Assembly: GCA_033439795.1 (NCBI GenBank)
Contig: JAUTDP010000009.1
Coordinates: forward strand, 1,550,001 to 1,614,000
Direction: 5' to 3'
DNA from: Sordaria brevicollis
Lineage: Eukaryota > Ascomycota > Sordariomycetes > Sordariales > Sordariaceae
DNA: 64,000 nucleotides
In this document: positions 1-10,995 of the stretch, in pieces
Layout: each line of letters starts with the position of its first letter
Position numbering within the stretch: position 1 is the stretch's first letter
The notes under the pieces: model-generated
What the model saw: only the letters and a program-made list of their open reading frames with translations
Databases searched by the model: none
What the model was told of the DNA's origin: nothing
Translations under genes and position numbers: made by a program

Positions 1-30
1 GACTTGTTTGTTCGTTACGGTAGAGTCTGT

Positions 31-448
31 CTAAACCTTGAAGCCAAAGCCAGCCATGCAAGAGCGGTACTGGTCTATCGTGGACTGGCAGTCCTTCTGG
101 GGGTCATCAGACTTGGAGAAAAGCATGCAGTCGTCGCGCTTGGCCTTCTCTTCCTTGCACACGCAGCAAGGCTGTGTTGGTTGTCTTATTTAGTATTCGC
201 TCGTAGAGTTTTCGTGAGTGGGGTTGATCGGGCTCGGAGGAGGAGGATGAGGCGCACCTTGGGCTTCGCGGGGGCAGCATCGGTAGAAGGGGTCGCAACT
301 TGCGCCGGAGTGGCGGCAAGGGAAGCGGCGGAAGCTGTTGTAAACAAGCGCAAATGATGGTTAGTCACTGTGGAATCGGCAGAGCTCTTTTTTTTGCCGT
401 AACAGTCAAGCAGAGAATGGAGCTATACTCACCAAGTTGGAAAGACAT
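31..448 (-). CDS. cox17: Cytochrome c oxidase copper chaperone Cox17
   Basis: Exons read on the minus strand are 448-433, 334-258 and 171-31, giving 77 aa. The protein delivers Cu(I) in the mitochondrial intermembrane space to Sco1 and Cox11 for cytochrome oxidase assembly. The sequence shows the family signature: a KPCCVC copper site (Cys33, Cys34, Cys36) and twin CX9C motifs (Cys36-Cys46 and Cys59-Cys69), followed by an AGFGF tail. The N-terminal 31 residues are Ala/Pro-rich and variable, as in other fungi. Intron 1 (335-432) ends with a GACTAAC branch site and CAG; intron 2 (172-257) splits the gene exactly before the conserved Pro-Cys-Cys. The first exon encodes only five codons plus one base, and its ATG is the first one compatible with the splicing. 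The 3' end of the gene is complete, with a TAG at 31-33. Confidence 0.93.
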
Positions 449-826
449 TATGAGAGCTATGCTGGACTGTGAATGTGAAGAGCAAAAAAAGAGAAATCAA
501 GAAAGAGTGGTTGTTCAAGACTTCAACACCTTCCTTCATCGTAGTCGAATATTTCCACGAACGGTGCCAATTGATTTGTCAATGTTGCAATCCATCCAGT
601 TCCACAACCGACTGTCCCCGGAGTGCCGATTTTAGCGCTGGATAGGGTACGTACCGATGCGCCAAGCCGGTTGGCGTCAGTAGATCCACAAGTCACCTGA
701 CCACCCTAATCGTCACCACTGCTGGTTCAGTCGTTCTGTTCATTTAACTTCAAATCTTTGGACACCGGAGTGAAGCCAGGTCCTTTAAGCTACGGAAGGT
801 AAGCTGAGCTGATACAACCTCAACAC
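449..826. other. Intergenic: cox17 promoter / TEL2 3' flank
   Basis: This stretch holds the cox17 upstream region and the TEL2 3' flank, both genes being on the minus strand. I see no convincing gene or repeat in it. Confidence 0.5.
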
Positions 827-3800
827 CTAAAGCCCAATCAAATCCCCCACCATCATCAACCTATACTTCTCCACCCCTTCCCTTAACCTCACCAGCACAC
901 CCGCAGCCATCATCTTGGTCCGCTGCTCCTCCCCACCCTCGTCACCACCTCTCAGTCCTTCAAACACACTCGCCACCCACCCTTCTGTCTCCACGACTTC
1001 CTTCCCCAACTCCTGACAGATGTCCCTCATCCGATATTCATTCAAATCCAGGAGCGTCAACAGTCCAAACAAAACCGCCTGCGTGACGCCAACATCCCCC
1101 ACAGCTTGCGCCCGAACGCTCGTGCTTAGCAAGAGCCGCCACAGCTCTGCCGTCATCTGCGGGAGCGCAAGGGTGCTCGGTCCTGCGGCATGAAGCAGAA
1201 GAGCGAGAGTCTTGAGGTAAAGTGCCAGCAGGTAAGGCTGGAACATGATGCCGCGGATTCGAGAGACCGACGAGTGCAAAGCTGCCTGGAAGCGGGCTGT
1301 AAGAGGGTTGAAAAAGGATGTGGAGATGAGATGAGCTGTGGTGTTGGGTATGGCCCGAACACGTGGCTTGGTGCGAGACTTGATCTTGATCTTGGGGTTG
1401 CTGACGAGCTGTTCTTCTGCATCGTCGTTGTTGGTGGCATTATCGCCGGAAAGTCGGGACTTGAACGTAGATAGCTTCAAAACATCTGGTCCAGTGGCTG
1501 AGTCGGCGGCGGCGGCTGAAAGGGGTGCAAGGAAGCTCGAGGTGATGGATGTCGCTACGCTTTCTAGCGCGTTGCGAGGTAGAGGCTTTAGAGATGAGGA
1601 AGGACTATGGTATGCGTTCGAAGGTCCTTGGCTGATGAAGAGCATTTCCACTTTTTCCGGGAGGCTTTTGGATGGGAAAGAGGCCGCTTCAGCGTATTCA
1701 GATGCCTCGAATCCGGCAAGTTCACGGGCGCTTAAGCCCAAGGCAGCGAGGATGGAAGATCGTTGGCCTACCGAGTAGTCACCGTCAAAAAACGTCTTCG
1801 CAAACCACTGACCCATAATCTGGGGCTGGGCAACGACGATCGCGATCATTGCCTGCAGTCGCAAGTTGTCAAAGTTGTCCATTTCGAACTTATCCTGGAG
1901 ACCGACTAGCAAAGTGGCCAGCTCCTCTGCGTGGTCAGAAACCTCTGTGCCGTGGTTCGCTTTTCGTCGAATGAGCGTGGGGGCAGTGACCAGTGCAAGT
2001 TTCTGGCGATCGTAGTCATCAGTGTCGCGGAGATATCTGATCAGATCTCTGATGTAGACTGGTGCCTTGGTCTTATCTCTCTTGACCAGTTCTGGATCTT
2101 CATCTGAGTCTTCAGCGTCTGAATCCGGCTTCTCATACGCTACAATATCATCTTGCTCGCTCATTTCCTCATCGCTTAGTTCCTCGATGATGAACCCTTG
2201 CGTCCGAGGCTGTGTTGCTGCTGGCTTGTGGGAAAGTTTCTTGACGCTCGTCTTCTTTTGCATAGGCTCTGGAGGCTTCAATAGGGAGTCCCACGAGCCA
2301 ACAGTGTCCTGTAACTCAACAAGGCTTTTGTACCACTTCCCTTCCGGCAGCTCAGTTTCTTCCAGTTGAAAATTAAGGCGCTTATCACCTTTGTCGACAA
2401 GACTGGAAAGTCCCTCGCCAATGACCATGCCCAGGAAACGGGCCCTCTGGTTTGATGACGAGAGCCTGTTGGATATTGCGTTTAGCCAAGGGCTTGATCT
2501 CATCAGCAACGAGAGTTTTAAAGGAGAAATCTTGTGAACATATCCAGCGCTCAAGAGCAGCACCTGCGCATGCACTGTAACATTGTTAGTGGCCAAGAAA
2601 AGAAGACATTGTTTCTTGAAGTAAGACCAACCTTCTTGTTGCAACATAGGAGAATGCTTGACATATAACTGATCTCCAAACTGAGCGATACTCTTCTCAA
2701 GCACGCTGATGATATAGTCTCTATCCTGAGAGACAACGGCTACCACAGCTCGCCGAATACCGATAGAGTCGCCCAGTCCAGCACCAGACGAACCCGTCAA
2801 CCACTCAACGAGATAGGACAGCGTATCCGGGTCGTTCTTTGTGATGGAGCTGATTGCACCAGCTACTGCGGATACCATTTCACTGCTGCCTTCAGTATCG
2901 CATGTACCTAGTCGGTTAAGATAGTCCCCAGCGAGCGTTTTCAACACTGAAAAAAGCATTTTGCGCTGCTCGCTTCGGGGAAGACTACCCAACAGGAGCC
3001 CGAAGCGTTCATTGTCGGCGCCTTGGGCAAGTAACAGCCTAGTAAGAACGAATTTCATAACCATATCTGCCCAAAGTCAGCCAGTGTTTCATGAGTCAAA
3101 GCCATTCACGTTTGTCTTACCGGAGTGTCCAAGTCGTAGGGCCTTCAGGAACAACTCGGAACAAATCTTCGTCTCTTCGGGCGCCGGAGAGCTAAGTTGC
3201 CACTTGACAATGTTTTCACTTAACCACTTGGAATACTCCAGACCGTTGGCTAGCCAAATGTTGCTAATGTCAACGTCAGCTTTGTGTCCCTTCGCATGTT
3301 CGATTGCCTCTGCAGTTAGTGAGAGGATTCGACCACTGCCAAAAGTTGAAATCATCTCTTGCGAAAGCATTCTGGTCTTCAAGTTCCCGCTCAACGTTCT
3401 CGTAGCTGCGGTCCAGATGCCATGGATGGGCTCGTCGCCTTTGAGTAACTGGCATGCCAGGTTAAGAAGAATCGCTAGGTTGATGGCGATATCTGGTCTC
3501 TTGGACTTGTTATCGTCCAGTTTGGCCTCTTGTAGTAATGCCCTCAGACGCACAATGATAGCGTTTACTCCGGTAAGACTGCGCAAACAGGATAGTAGAA
3601 GCGCTATTGCTGAAGACATGTTTTCATGGGAGTCCTCGTTCAGCAGAGTCCAATAGTTGGGTACAATTTCTGACACCAGCACCTGGACTAACTTTGCCGT
3701 TATAGGACTCGGATCCTTGATGCTGAATGAGGATCCAGCTGATTCCTCATGGCCAAGGAATCGCAAAGTGGCGACTAGCTGGTCGTAGTCAGGCTCATTC

Positions 3801-3961
3801 CGCAGGACTTCGAGAGCCTCCTCTGGTGATTTTGGGATGACCTGCCCAGACGAGTGAGCCGGCTTTGATGTGTCCTTTTTGAGGACAACTTCCTGGAGCA
3901 GAGGGTCGTTGTGACTCGCACTCAGCCGAGAGGTGCTGATGGGCGTCAAGAGGCCGTCCAT
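827..3961 (-). CDS. tel2: Telomere length regulation / checkpoint protein Tel2
   Basis: Exons are 3961-3121, 3066-2632 and 2574-827, giving 1007 aa. Tel2 is the scaffold of the TTT complex (Tel2-Tti1-Tti2), an Hsp90 co-chaperone that matures PIKK kinases such as ATM/Tel1, ATR/Mec1 and TOR. The evidence is an alpha-helical repeat protein with the conserved C-terminal Telomere_reg-2 block beginning near KAPVYIRDLIRYLR, preceded by an acidic linker (SDEEMSEQDD and similar). Further upstream is the family stretch HAQVLLLSAGYVH, which becomes contiguous with QQE only if the 57-nt intron 2575-2631 is removed. That intron has no in-frame stop, so an unspliced product would carry 19 extra residues. 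The stop lies at the end of a long Ser/Leu-rich C-terminus. The N-terminal start is the first Met of the open frame. Confidence 0.9.
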
Positions 3962-4524
3962 GTCGACGAATATCTGGCACGAGTTAGTTTTTGGCTCTCT
4001 AAATCACCATGACAGTTTACAACATCATTTCAGGAAAGTTACCTACGGGTTTCGTGATCGATACCTCGAGAGAAATTGGGACATGAGAGGAAGTTTGGTT
4101 GCTGTTTGACATCACCATCCAATAGAACTGAAAGTAACAGCGGGACGATAGCGTGGTGCTGCTCCTAACAGATCCACTGTGCGGGCAGTTGCTCCTTCCC
4201 TGTAGGGGCCCTGAACCAAGCTCTCGGGCACTCCCGGCTGCCGTCATTGGCGGTTTACAGGGTATCCACTAACAGGGCGGCAGTAGCTATCCACCCTCTC
4301 ACCATCTCCCCGCAAGCTTCCCCCTCCAGTTCCCGCCGTTTGTTGTTTGTTGTCTCGTTGATACTCCCGTCACCCCTCAACTGTACCAGTACATATCAAT
4401 CTCAAGAAAGTCTGTGAGGTTTGACACACCAGCGAATATCATCATTATCAGGAACCTCCCAGGCATCCGCCTCTCTTGTTATTTTCACCAGCGAAGTCCC
4501 CCTTCAGCCATAAACTACCTAGTC
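3962..4524. promoter_or_regulatory. Divergent promoter region TEL2 / uba3
   Basis: 563 bp separate the two start codons on opposite strands. Short open frames here show no family resemblance and no coding bias. I cannot assign specific factor sites. Confidence 0.5.
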
Positions 4525-6124
4525 ATGTCAAGTGCAGCATTACTCCGCCCAGGTTCAGATGTGAAGAGATGGTAGGTGACATGCGCTCTTGACCGTAGCT
4601 CAAGAATACTTCCCCGGATTCCATAGCTTAAAGACTTGCGAACGGGAAGCTAACGCGCTTTATTGACGGCAGGAAATATCTCGACAATGTGCGAACACGG
4701 CCAGGCGCGTTCATTGATCCGGATGAGTTCGACGGCCAAGCGGTGGTGGACAACATGAACCAGATGAAGATCTTGTAAGACATCACTTCACCTGGCGGTA
4801 TGCCGAATATAAGAGTACGCGAACTCGAAGCTGACGCCTTTCTCTAGAGTCATGTTAGTCTTCCTCAGTGTTTCAACAAGTCATGGTTGCAAAAACTGAC
4901 AGCAGAGTAGCGGAGCAGGAGGCCTGGGGTGTGAAATCCTCAAGAACCTCGCCCTTTCTGGGTTCAAGAACATCTCCGTTATTGACATGGGTCGGTTATC
5001 CTCTATATAGTAGGCCGACTGCCATCAAATGCTGATTTGCAAGCCTAGATACGATCGACATCTCCAACCTCAACCGCCAGTTCCTCTTCCGTCACGCAGA
5101 TGTAGGGAAATTCAAAGCTGAAGTAGCTGCCAAGTTCGTCGAGAAGAGGGTAAAAGGGGTCAAGATCACGCCATATAACTGCAAGATCCAAGATTTCGAC
5201 GAGGATTTCTACCAACAATTCCAGATTGTGGTCTGCGGGCTGGACAGCATCGAGGCACGCCGATGGATCAACGCCACTCTTGTCGGCATGGTCGACGACG
5301 AAAACCCCGATAGCATGAAACCTCTCATCGACGGCGGCACCGAGGGCTTCAAGGGCCAAGCCCGCGTCATCCTGCCGACCATGGGCTCCTGTATCGAGTG
5401 CCAGCTCGACATGCACGCCCCGCGAGCCGCCGTCCCTCTCTGCACCCTCGCCAGCATCCCTCGCCAGCCGGAACACTGCATCGAGTGGGCGCACGTCATC
5501 GCCTGGGACAAGGAGAAGCCGTTCCCGCAGCTCGACAAGGACGACCCGGAGCACATCACGTGGCTCTACCAAAAGGCTCTCGAGCGGGCCAGGGAGTTCA
5601 ACATCTCGGGCGTCACGTACTCGCTGACGCAGGGCGTGGTGAAGAACATCATCCCGGCCATCGCCGCCACGAACTCGGTCATCGCCGCGGCATGCTGCAA
5701 CGAGGCGCTCAAGATCGCGTCCAGCTGCGCGCCCTTCCTGGGCAGCCCGGGCGAGGCGGAGCCCAACTACATGATGTATTCGGGCAACGACAGCATCTAC
5801 ACGTACACGTTCAAGCACGAGAAGAAGGACGACTGCCCCGTGTGCGGCAGCAAGGCGAAGACGTTGAAAGTCAACCCCAGGTGGACGCTCCAGGAGCTCA
5901 TCGAGTCGTTCGCTACCTTGCCTGAGGCGCAGCTGAAGAAGCCGTCGGTGCGCGCCGAGGGCAAGACGCTGTATATGCAGTTTCCCCCGGGGTTGGAGGA
6001 GCAGACGAGGCCGAACTTGGGCAAGACACTTGAGGAGCTTGGGCTGACGGCAGGTACTGAGATTGCCGTCACTGATCCAGCGTTCATGGGGGTGACGTTC
6101 AACTTTAACCTGAGCTTCGCATAA
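4525..6124 (+). CDS. uba3: NEDD8-activating enzyme E1 catalytic subunit Uba3
   Basis: Exons are 4525-4571, 4673-4774, 4848-4853, 4911-4990 and 5049-6124, giving 436 aa. With its partner Ula1/APP-BP1 this subunit adenylates NEDD8/Rub1, forms a thioester with it and passes it to Ubc12 for cullin modification. Seen in the sequence are the ThiF/E1 nucleotide-binding motif [14 protein letters not shown], the [17 protein letters not shown] segment that contacts ATP/Mg, the catalytic Cys210 in the family motif [10 protein letters not shown], and zinc-binding pairs CIEC and CPVC. A ubiquitin-like-fold domain that binds the E2 forms the C-terminus. The conserved LVI of the nucleotide motif is recovered only by including a 6-nt exon (AGTCAT) flanked by TAG and GTTAGT. 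Total CDS length is a multiple of three, but skipping that exon would also stay in frame. Confidence 0.93.
4848..4853 (+). other. uba3: 6-nt microexon of uba3
   Basis: The exon AGTCAT lies between introns 4775-4847 and 4854-4910. It is inferred because ATC-TT before it and C-GGA-GCA after it give I-F-G-A without it, but I-L-V-I-G-A with it. The latter is the nearly invariant E1 nucleotide-binding strand. The flanking signals (CTCTAG acceptor, GTTAGT donor, GTAG acceptor downstream) are acceptable. Confidence 0.75.
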
Positions 6125-6776
6125 ACGTGCCAATTGTCATTCGGGGAGGCTGGTAGGTAGTTTTGCCTGGCCTGGCTAGTTTACTACGTTTGTCCTGTCT
6201 TGGGGGGTTGTAGATTGCTTAGAACCGGGAGCGTGACATACAATGACAAAGGCCGGAGAAAGAAGGTTTATGCATAGCGATGAATTTGCTCAACATTCGT
6301 TTCCCGTCATGTTGAGCCAACATCAATACTAGACATGATTGATGCTTCACACGTGCCACGTACAGGAAGACATTCAAGGTCAGATCAAGGGTATTGCGTG
6401 TATGCAGAGACAAGTATGGACATGTCTATAATATATTAACAAGCAGAGAAACCATTAAACTAAAAAGCTGGCCACCAATCCCTTTAGCCATCCGTGACGC
6501 CGTTCCAATGTTCTTTTGAGATGGTTACAAGAGAGAAGAAGAAGAAGAAGAAGGGTATCTTCACGAACCTTTCCGTATCAACCCGTGACTTCCTCTTTTG
6601 CCTCTTTCTCCCTGTATGATTCCAACATGATGATCGCTCAAATTCTTCTGTGTTTTCAACACCGCCCACCCACCCGCCTCCCTACACAAAATAACTTCCT
6701 CTTTCACCACCTCTTCTCGTGCTGTCTGTAACCCAAGCCTCTCTCACTCCCCTCTTTACCCCAGGCACAGCATCGT
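6125..6776. other. Convergent 3' regions of uba3 and AC40
   Basis: This 652-bp stretch holds both 3' flanks. It contains a short GAA-rich run at about 6534-6556 and pyrimidine-rich sequence on the plus strand, with no supported gene. Confidence 0.5.
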
Positions 6777-8025
6777 TTACTGCACCATGTTCACCACCAT
6801 CTTCTCGAACCTCTTCGCCTTCTCCTTGAGATGGGCAATGGATTCAAGGAAGATGGCATCACTCTCCCACTGTCCCGTGCTCTCCACCAGGTAGATAAAG
6901 TGATCCCTCCTTCGGCCGAGCTTAACCTTGTTCTTGAACTCGTCGTGGCGCAAGCACTCTCTGCTGACGGTGTCGCGCATGGCGTCCAGGACCACAGCCT
7001 TGAGCTCGCCCTCGTGGCCCTCGTACCCGCTGCCCTTCTTCTTGGCCTCCTCCTTGGTGACTTTTTCGAGGCCGATGACGCCCTCGGGGAAGCACTTTTG
7101 GAACTTCTCGGCGTCGCGGCCCAGGATCGGCTCGAGGATGGTGATGGTGGGCATGAGGCGGTACGAGGCCGTGGCGACGGGCGAGAACTTTGCGTGGTCC
7201 GAGCCGACGCCCTTGTGCATGTGCATCGTCAGGTCGATCTCCTGGCCGGGGCGCATCTTGGCGACCAGAATGTCCGGGTTGGTCGGGCGGATGGCGTTCT
7301 CGCCCGAAAAGTACTTGGCCTGGCGGCCCTTGGGCACGAACTTGATGTCCTTGGCGTACACGTGGGCGTTGTGGTAGAGCTCCTTGGGATCCTTGCTATC
7401 CGCCGGCGCGTTCTCGTTGTTCTCGCACTTGACCTTGAGCTCGAGCTCGACCGTGTTGTAGTCGCAGGGCGTCTCGCCCTTCTTGTACCACTTGAGGAAG
7501 TTGTGCAACCCTTCCTTGCCGCCGGTGAAGGGGATCAGGCCCAGACGGTGGCCGAGCACTTCGTCCTGGATCACCGAGGTGTTGTTCCACATGAAGATGT
7601 CCTCGATGGCCAGGGTGGGGATGTCGGCGATCATGATGCGGCGGAAGGCGTTGGCGATGGAGGCGTCCACGCCGATGAGAGAGAACTGAGCCTCATATGG
7701 GTCGTTCTGGTGGAACTGTACACGGACGCTTTGGCGGAACTTTTCGATATCCCAGGCATGGTCCTCGCCGGGGTAGAAACCGGGGAAGTCGGTAGATGTG
7801 ACATTGGTGACGGTTTCGGCGTTGATGTGGACGGTCTATAACAGAGAAATATCACCGGTCAGTTTCCCGTCCAATTGCATGTACAGTAGTAGCCCTGATA
7901 GACGGTGATGATGACGACGGCAAGCCACTATGAGTAATTGAACGTACGTTACGCTTCTCAACCTCTTCTGGGCTTGGGACCTTTGTCCTGACGGGCACCG
8001 AGGTCTGCTTCTTTGAGGATCCCAT
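6777..8025 (-). CDS. rpc40: DNA-directed RNA polymerases I and III subunit AC40 (RPAC1/Rpc40)
   Basis: Exons are 8025-7948 and 7835-6777, giving 378 aa. AC40 is the alpha-like subunit shared by RNA polymerases I and III and pairs with AC19 as the assembly platform. Visible family features are the alpha-motif region DASIANAFRRIMIADIPTLAIEDIFMWNNTS, the following VLGHRLGLIPF, and the C-terminal dimerisation segment with MRDTVSRECLRHDEF. The first exon encodes 26 mostly polar residues that are less conserved. The intron 7836-7947 is phase 0, has a GTACGT donor and ends in TATAG. The start ATG in exon 1 is the first in frame with the splice. It is transcribed divergently from nuo-49 across a 1.25-kb intergenic region. 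Confidence 0.95.
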
Positions 8026-9274
8026 TGCGACAAATGTGATTATGTGTAAATGATGCTTTGGCGGGGTTACCCTCTCGCTATCAACAGGTCGGCTCGCCGG
8101 GCAAATTCTTGGGAAAGAGAGCTCTTTGCTGCGACGGGCGATGGAGCGGCAGAATTTTTCCCATGAACGGGAAACTTTTTGACCGCCTTTGAGGGAACAC
8201 GGCTGATTGGCGGGTTAAGATCTTATCGTGCTGCAGCAGTGGCGGAGAGGTTCAGGGACTGCCTGGCTCACTGCTGATGGGCCTCGGCGGAGACATTGTG
8301 GACAGTGAAGCGCAATGACAAGGCCAACAGGGTACATGGCGGGCCTTGCTTTTTCGGGTTGTCGAGTCCTGCGAGTTTAACACCAGTCAAGGTTGAGCCG
8401 CAAGTCCAAACTTGGAGGTTTGGTTGTGAGAGTAGATGTTGAAGAGACTTGGGATATGAATATGTTTAGTATTGGAAACGATGGCACATACATAACCGAT
8501 GGTTTGCTAAATCCAAACGAAGAGAAGAATTCATGGCTTGCAAATTCCATGTCCACTTGGAGGTTTGTCGCGAGTAAGTGACATGTTCACTAACTCCACT
8601 TTAAACTCCAGCACATCTTGGATCTCTCTGGTATTAAAGATATAAGTGCGAACTTCCGCTCTTCTATTCTCCTATTTACCTCAAGATCTTCAACCTTCAA
8701 GTCCAAAATTTCAACTCACAACTGCCTGTTGAAAGAGTCTAACAAAGGTCTCTAGAGGTAATTAAAGAACGCAGCCAATCAGATGGCATACAGCTTCAAC
8801 ACCCATGGCGCCGCTTGGCGGCCGGCTGCCGGATAAACGCCCTGGCCGGCAACAGTCAAGACGAGCTTGCCCGCCGTGGGGGAACGTTGGAAGAACGAAA
8901 AGAAGCTTGGCCTGGGTTCCTCTCAACTGAGGCCGTCTGATTGGATTGAAATCACTGGCCAACTGACGGCAACGATTTGAGGAGTTCGAAGCTCGGGCGT
9001 TGCCGCTACCGTGGTCTGGGAACGATTGTCGAGTGGACGTCAAGCATCCCCACCACCACCTTGCTGCTGCTATCACTTAGAATCGCAATTGTAGCAAGCT
9101 CGCTGCGAGCCCATTGAAACGCCGGACAAGAGGCCACACCAAGCCGGCGAACCTCCCCTTGTCCATTCGTCGCCGACAATCCTCCTCCGAATCCCAATCC
9201 ATTCCTACCCCGCCGACGACCTTCCGAGCGACCTACGCAAGCGGCAGTCCCACCACTTCCACTTATCGACGACA
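8026..9274. promoter_or_regulatory. Divergent promoter region AC40 / nuo-49
   Basis: The 1249-bp intergenic stretch holds the 5' leaders of both genes. Short open frames here, up to about 100 codons, have no recognisable relatives. There is a GC-rich leader just before nuo-49 and nothing else I can name. Confidence 0.5.
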
Positions 9275-10866
9275 ATGGCGACGTCGCTATTCCGACTCGC
9301 TGGGCGCAATGCCAAGCGACATTGTATGCGCCAGAGCGCCCCCATCTTCAACAACCTCAACTCGACCCGTGCCTTTTCTGCCTCTGCCCTCAGACGGAAT
9401 GCCTCGCCCGGCTACGAGGGCCAGGGAACCCGTCTGGTCCCCGTCGGCGCCGACTTTGCGCCAGATGAGGATATCTACGGCTTGGAGGCCATCAGGGAGG
9501 CGAATGCTCCGAGGGCGCCTCCCGGGGATCACATTCTGAACCGCAAGGTGCGGCACTACACGGTCAACTTCGGTCCTCAGCATCCGGCTGCTCACGGTGT
9601 GTTGCGCCTGATTCTCGAGCTCAAGGGTGAAGAGATTGTTCGTGCCGACCCGCACGTCGGCCTGCTGCATCGCGGTACCGAGAAGCTGTGCGAGTACAGG
9701 ACCTACCTCCAGGCCCTTCCCTACTTCGACCGTCTCGACTACGTCTCCATGATGACCAACGAGCAATGTTTCGCTCTCGCCGTCGAGAAGCTGCTCAACG
9801 TCGAGATCCCCGAGCGCGCCAAGTGGATTCGTACCATGTTCGCCGAAATCACCCGTATCCTCAACCATCTCATGTCTGTTCTGTCTCACGCCATGGATGT
9901 CGGTGCTCTCACGCCTTTCTTGTGGGGTTTCGAGGAAAGAGAAAAGTTGATGGTAAGTTTAGTTTGGTTTTCATCTGTCTTAGACTATCGAGGTTTCTAC
10001 CTATCAGATGGGTGTAATAAAATTAAGGCGGGAAACTCTACGCGGAAAATATACTGGGCGATCCTACTCCTTCAGATGAAACTAATGTGTACCAAAAAAC
10101 CATAGGAATTCTACGAGCGAGTCTCTGGTGCCCGTCTCCACGCTGCCTACGTCCGTCCCGGAGGTGTCCACCAAGATCTTCCTCTCGGCCTGCTCGATGA
10201 CATCTACCAATGGGCCACGCAGTTCGGCGACCGCATCGACGAGACCGAGGAGATGCTCACGGACAACCGTATCTGGATCGACCGTCTGCGCGGCATCGGC
10301 GTGGTCTCCGCCGCCGACGCCCTGAACCTGTCCTTCACGGGCGTCATGCTCCGCGGTTCCGGCGTGCCGTGGGACATACGCAAGAGCCAGCCGTACGACG
10401 CCTACGACCAGGTCGAGTTTGACGTGCCCGTCGGCATCAACGGCGACTGCTACGACCGCTACCTCTGCCGCATGGAGGAGTTCCGCCAGTCGCTCCGCAT
10501 CATCCACCAGTGCCTCAACAAGATGCCCGCCGGCCCCGTCCGCGTCGAGGACTACAAGATCTCCCCTCCTCCCCGCTCCGCCATGAAGGAGAACATGGAG
10601 GCTCTCATCCACCACTTCCTGCTCTACACCAAGGGCTATGCCGTTCCGCCTGGTGACACCTACTCGGCTATCGAGGCCCCCAAGGGCGAGATGGGCGTCT
10701 ATGTCGTCAGTGATGGTACCGAGAGGCCGTACCGTGTGCACATCCGCGCTCCCGGCTTTGCTCATCTGGGCGGTTTCGATCACATGTCGAGAGGCCACAT
10801 GTTGGCTGATGCTGTCGCCGTCATCGGCACAATGGATTTGGTGTTTGGTAAGTTTTCATTTTCTTT

Positions 10867-10904
<38 letters not shown>

Positions 10905-10995
10905 ATACCTGATCCCGTCCTCAGAAACTTCCGACTTGTTTGATAACCTCAGCTAACGCCCATTTTCCTCCTACTTAGGTGAGGTCGATCGGTAA
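9275..10995 (+). CDS. nuo-49: NADH:ubiquinone oxidoreductase 49-kDa subunit (NDUFS2)
   Basis: Exons are 9275-9952, 10106-10847 and 10979-10995, giving 478 aa. This core subunit of respiratory complex I lines the quinone-binding pocket in the peripheral arm. The N-terminus, ending around [13 protein letters not shown], is a typical Arg/Ser/Ala-rich mitochondrial presequence. Diagnostic motifs are [14 protein letters not shown] (quinone-site His), [33 protein letters not shown] and the C-terminal [38 protein letters not shown]. The last five residues and stop come from a 17-nt terminal exon. That exon is separated by an intron (10848-10978) containing an uninterrupted run of 35 thymines. Without this splice the protein would lose its conserved Arg end, so I consider the tiny exon real. 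Confidence 0.96.
10869..10903 (+). repeat. Poly-T tract (35 T) in nuo-49 intron 2
   Basis: An uninterrupted run of 35 T lies 21 bp downstream of the 5' splice site and 75 bp upstream of the acceptor. Its length is probably variable between strains and error-prone in sequencing. Confidence 0.9.

Noticed and set aside
5045..6133. 362-codon open frame antisense to uba3
   Set aside because: Arg/Leu/Val-rich, as typically arises opposite GC-biased codons. The plus strand encodes a full E1 subunit there.
6831..7841. 336-codon open frame antisense to AC40
   Set aside because: Composition is dominated by Leu/Val/Gly/Asp from the complementary strand of a conserved gene. It is a shadow.
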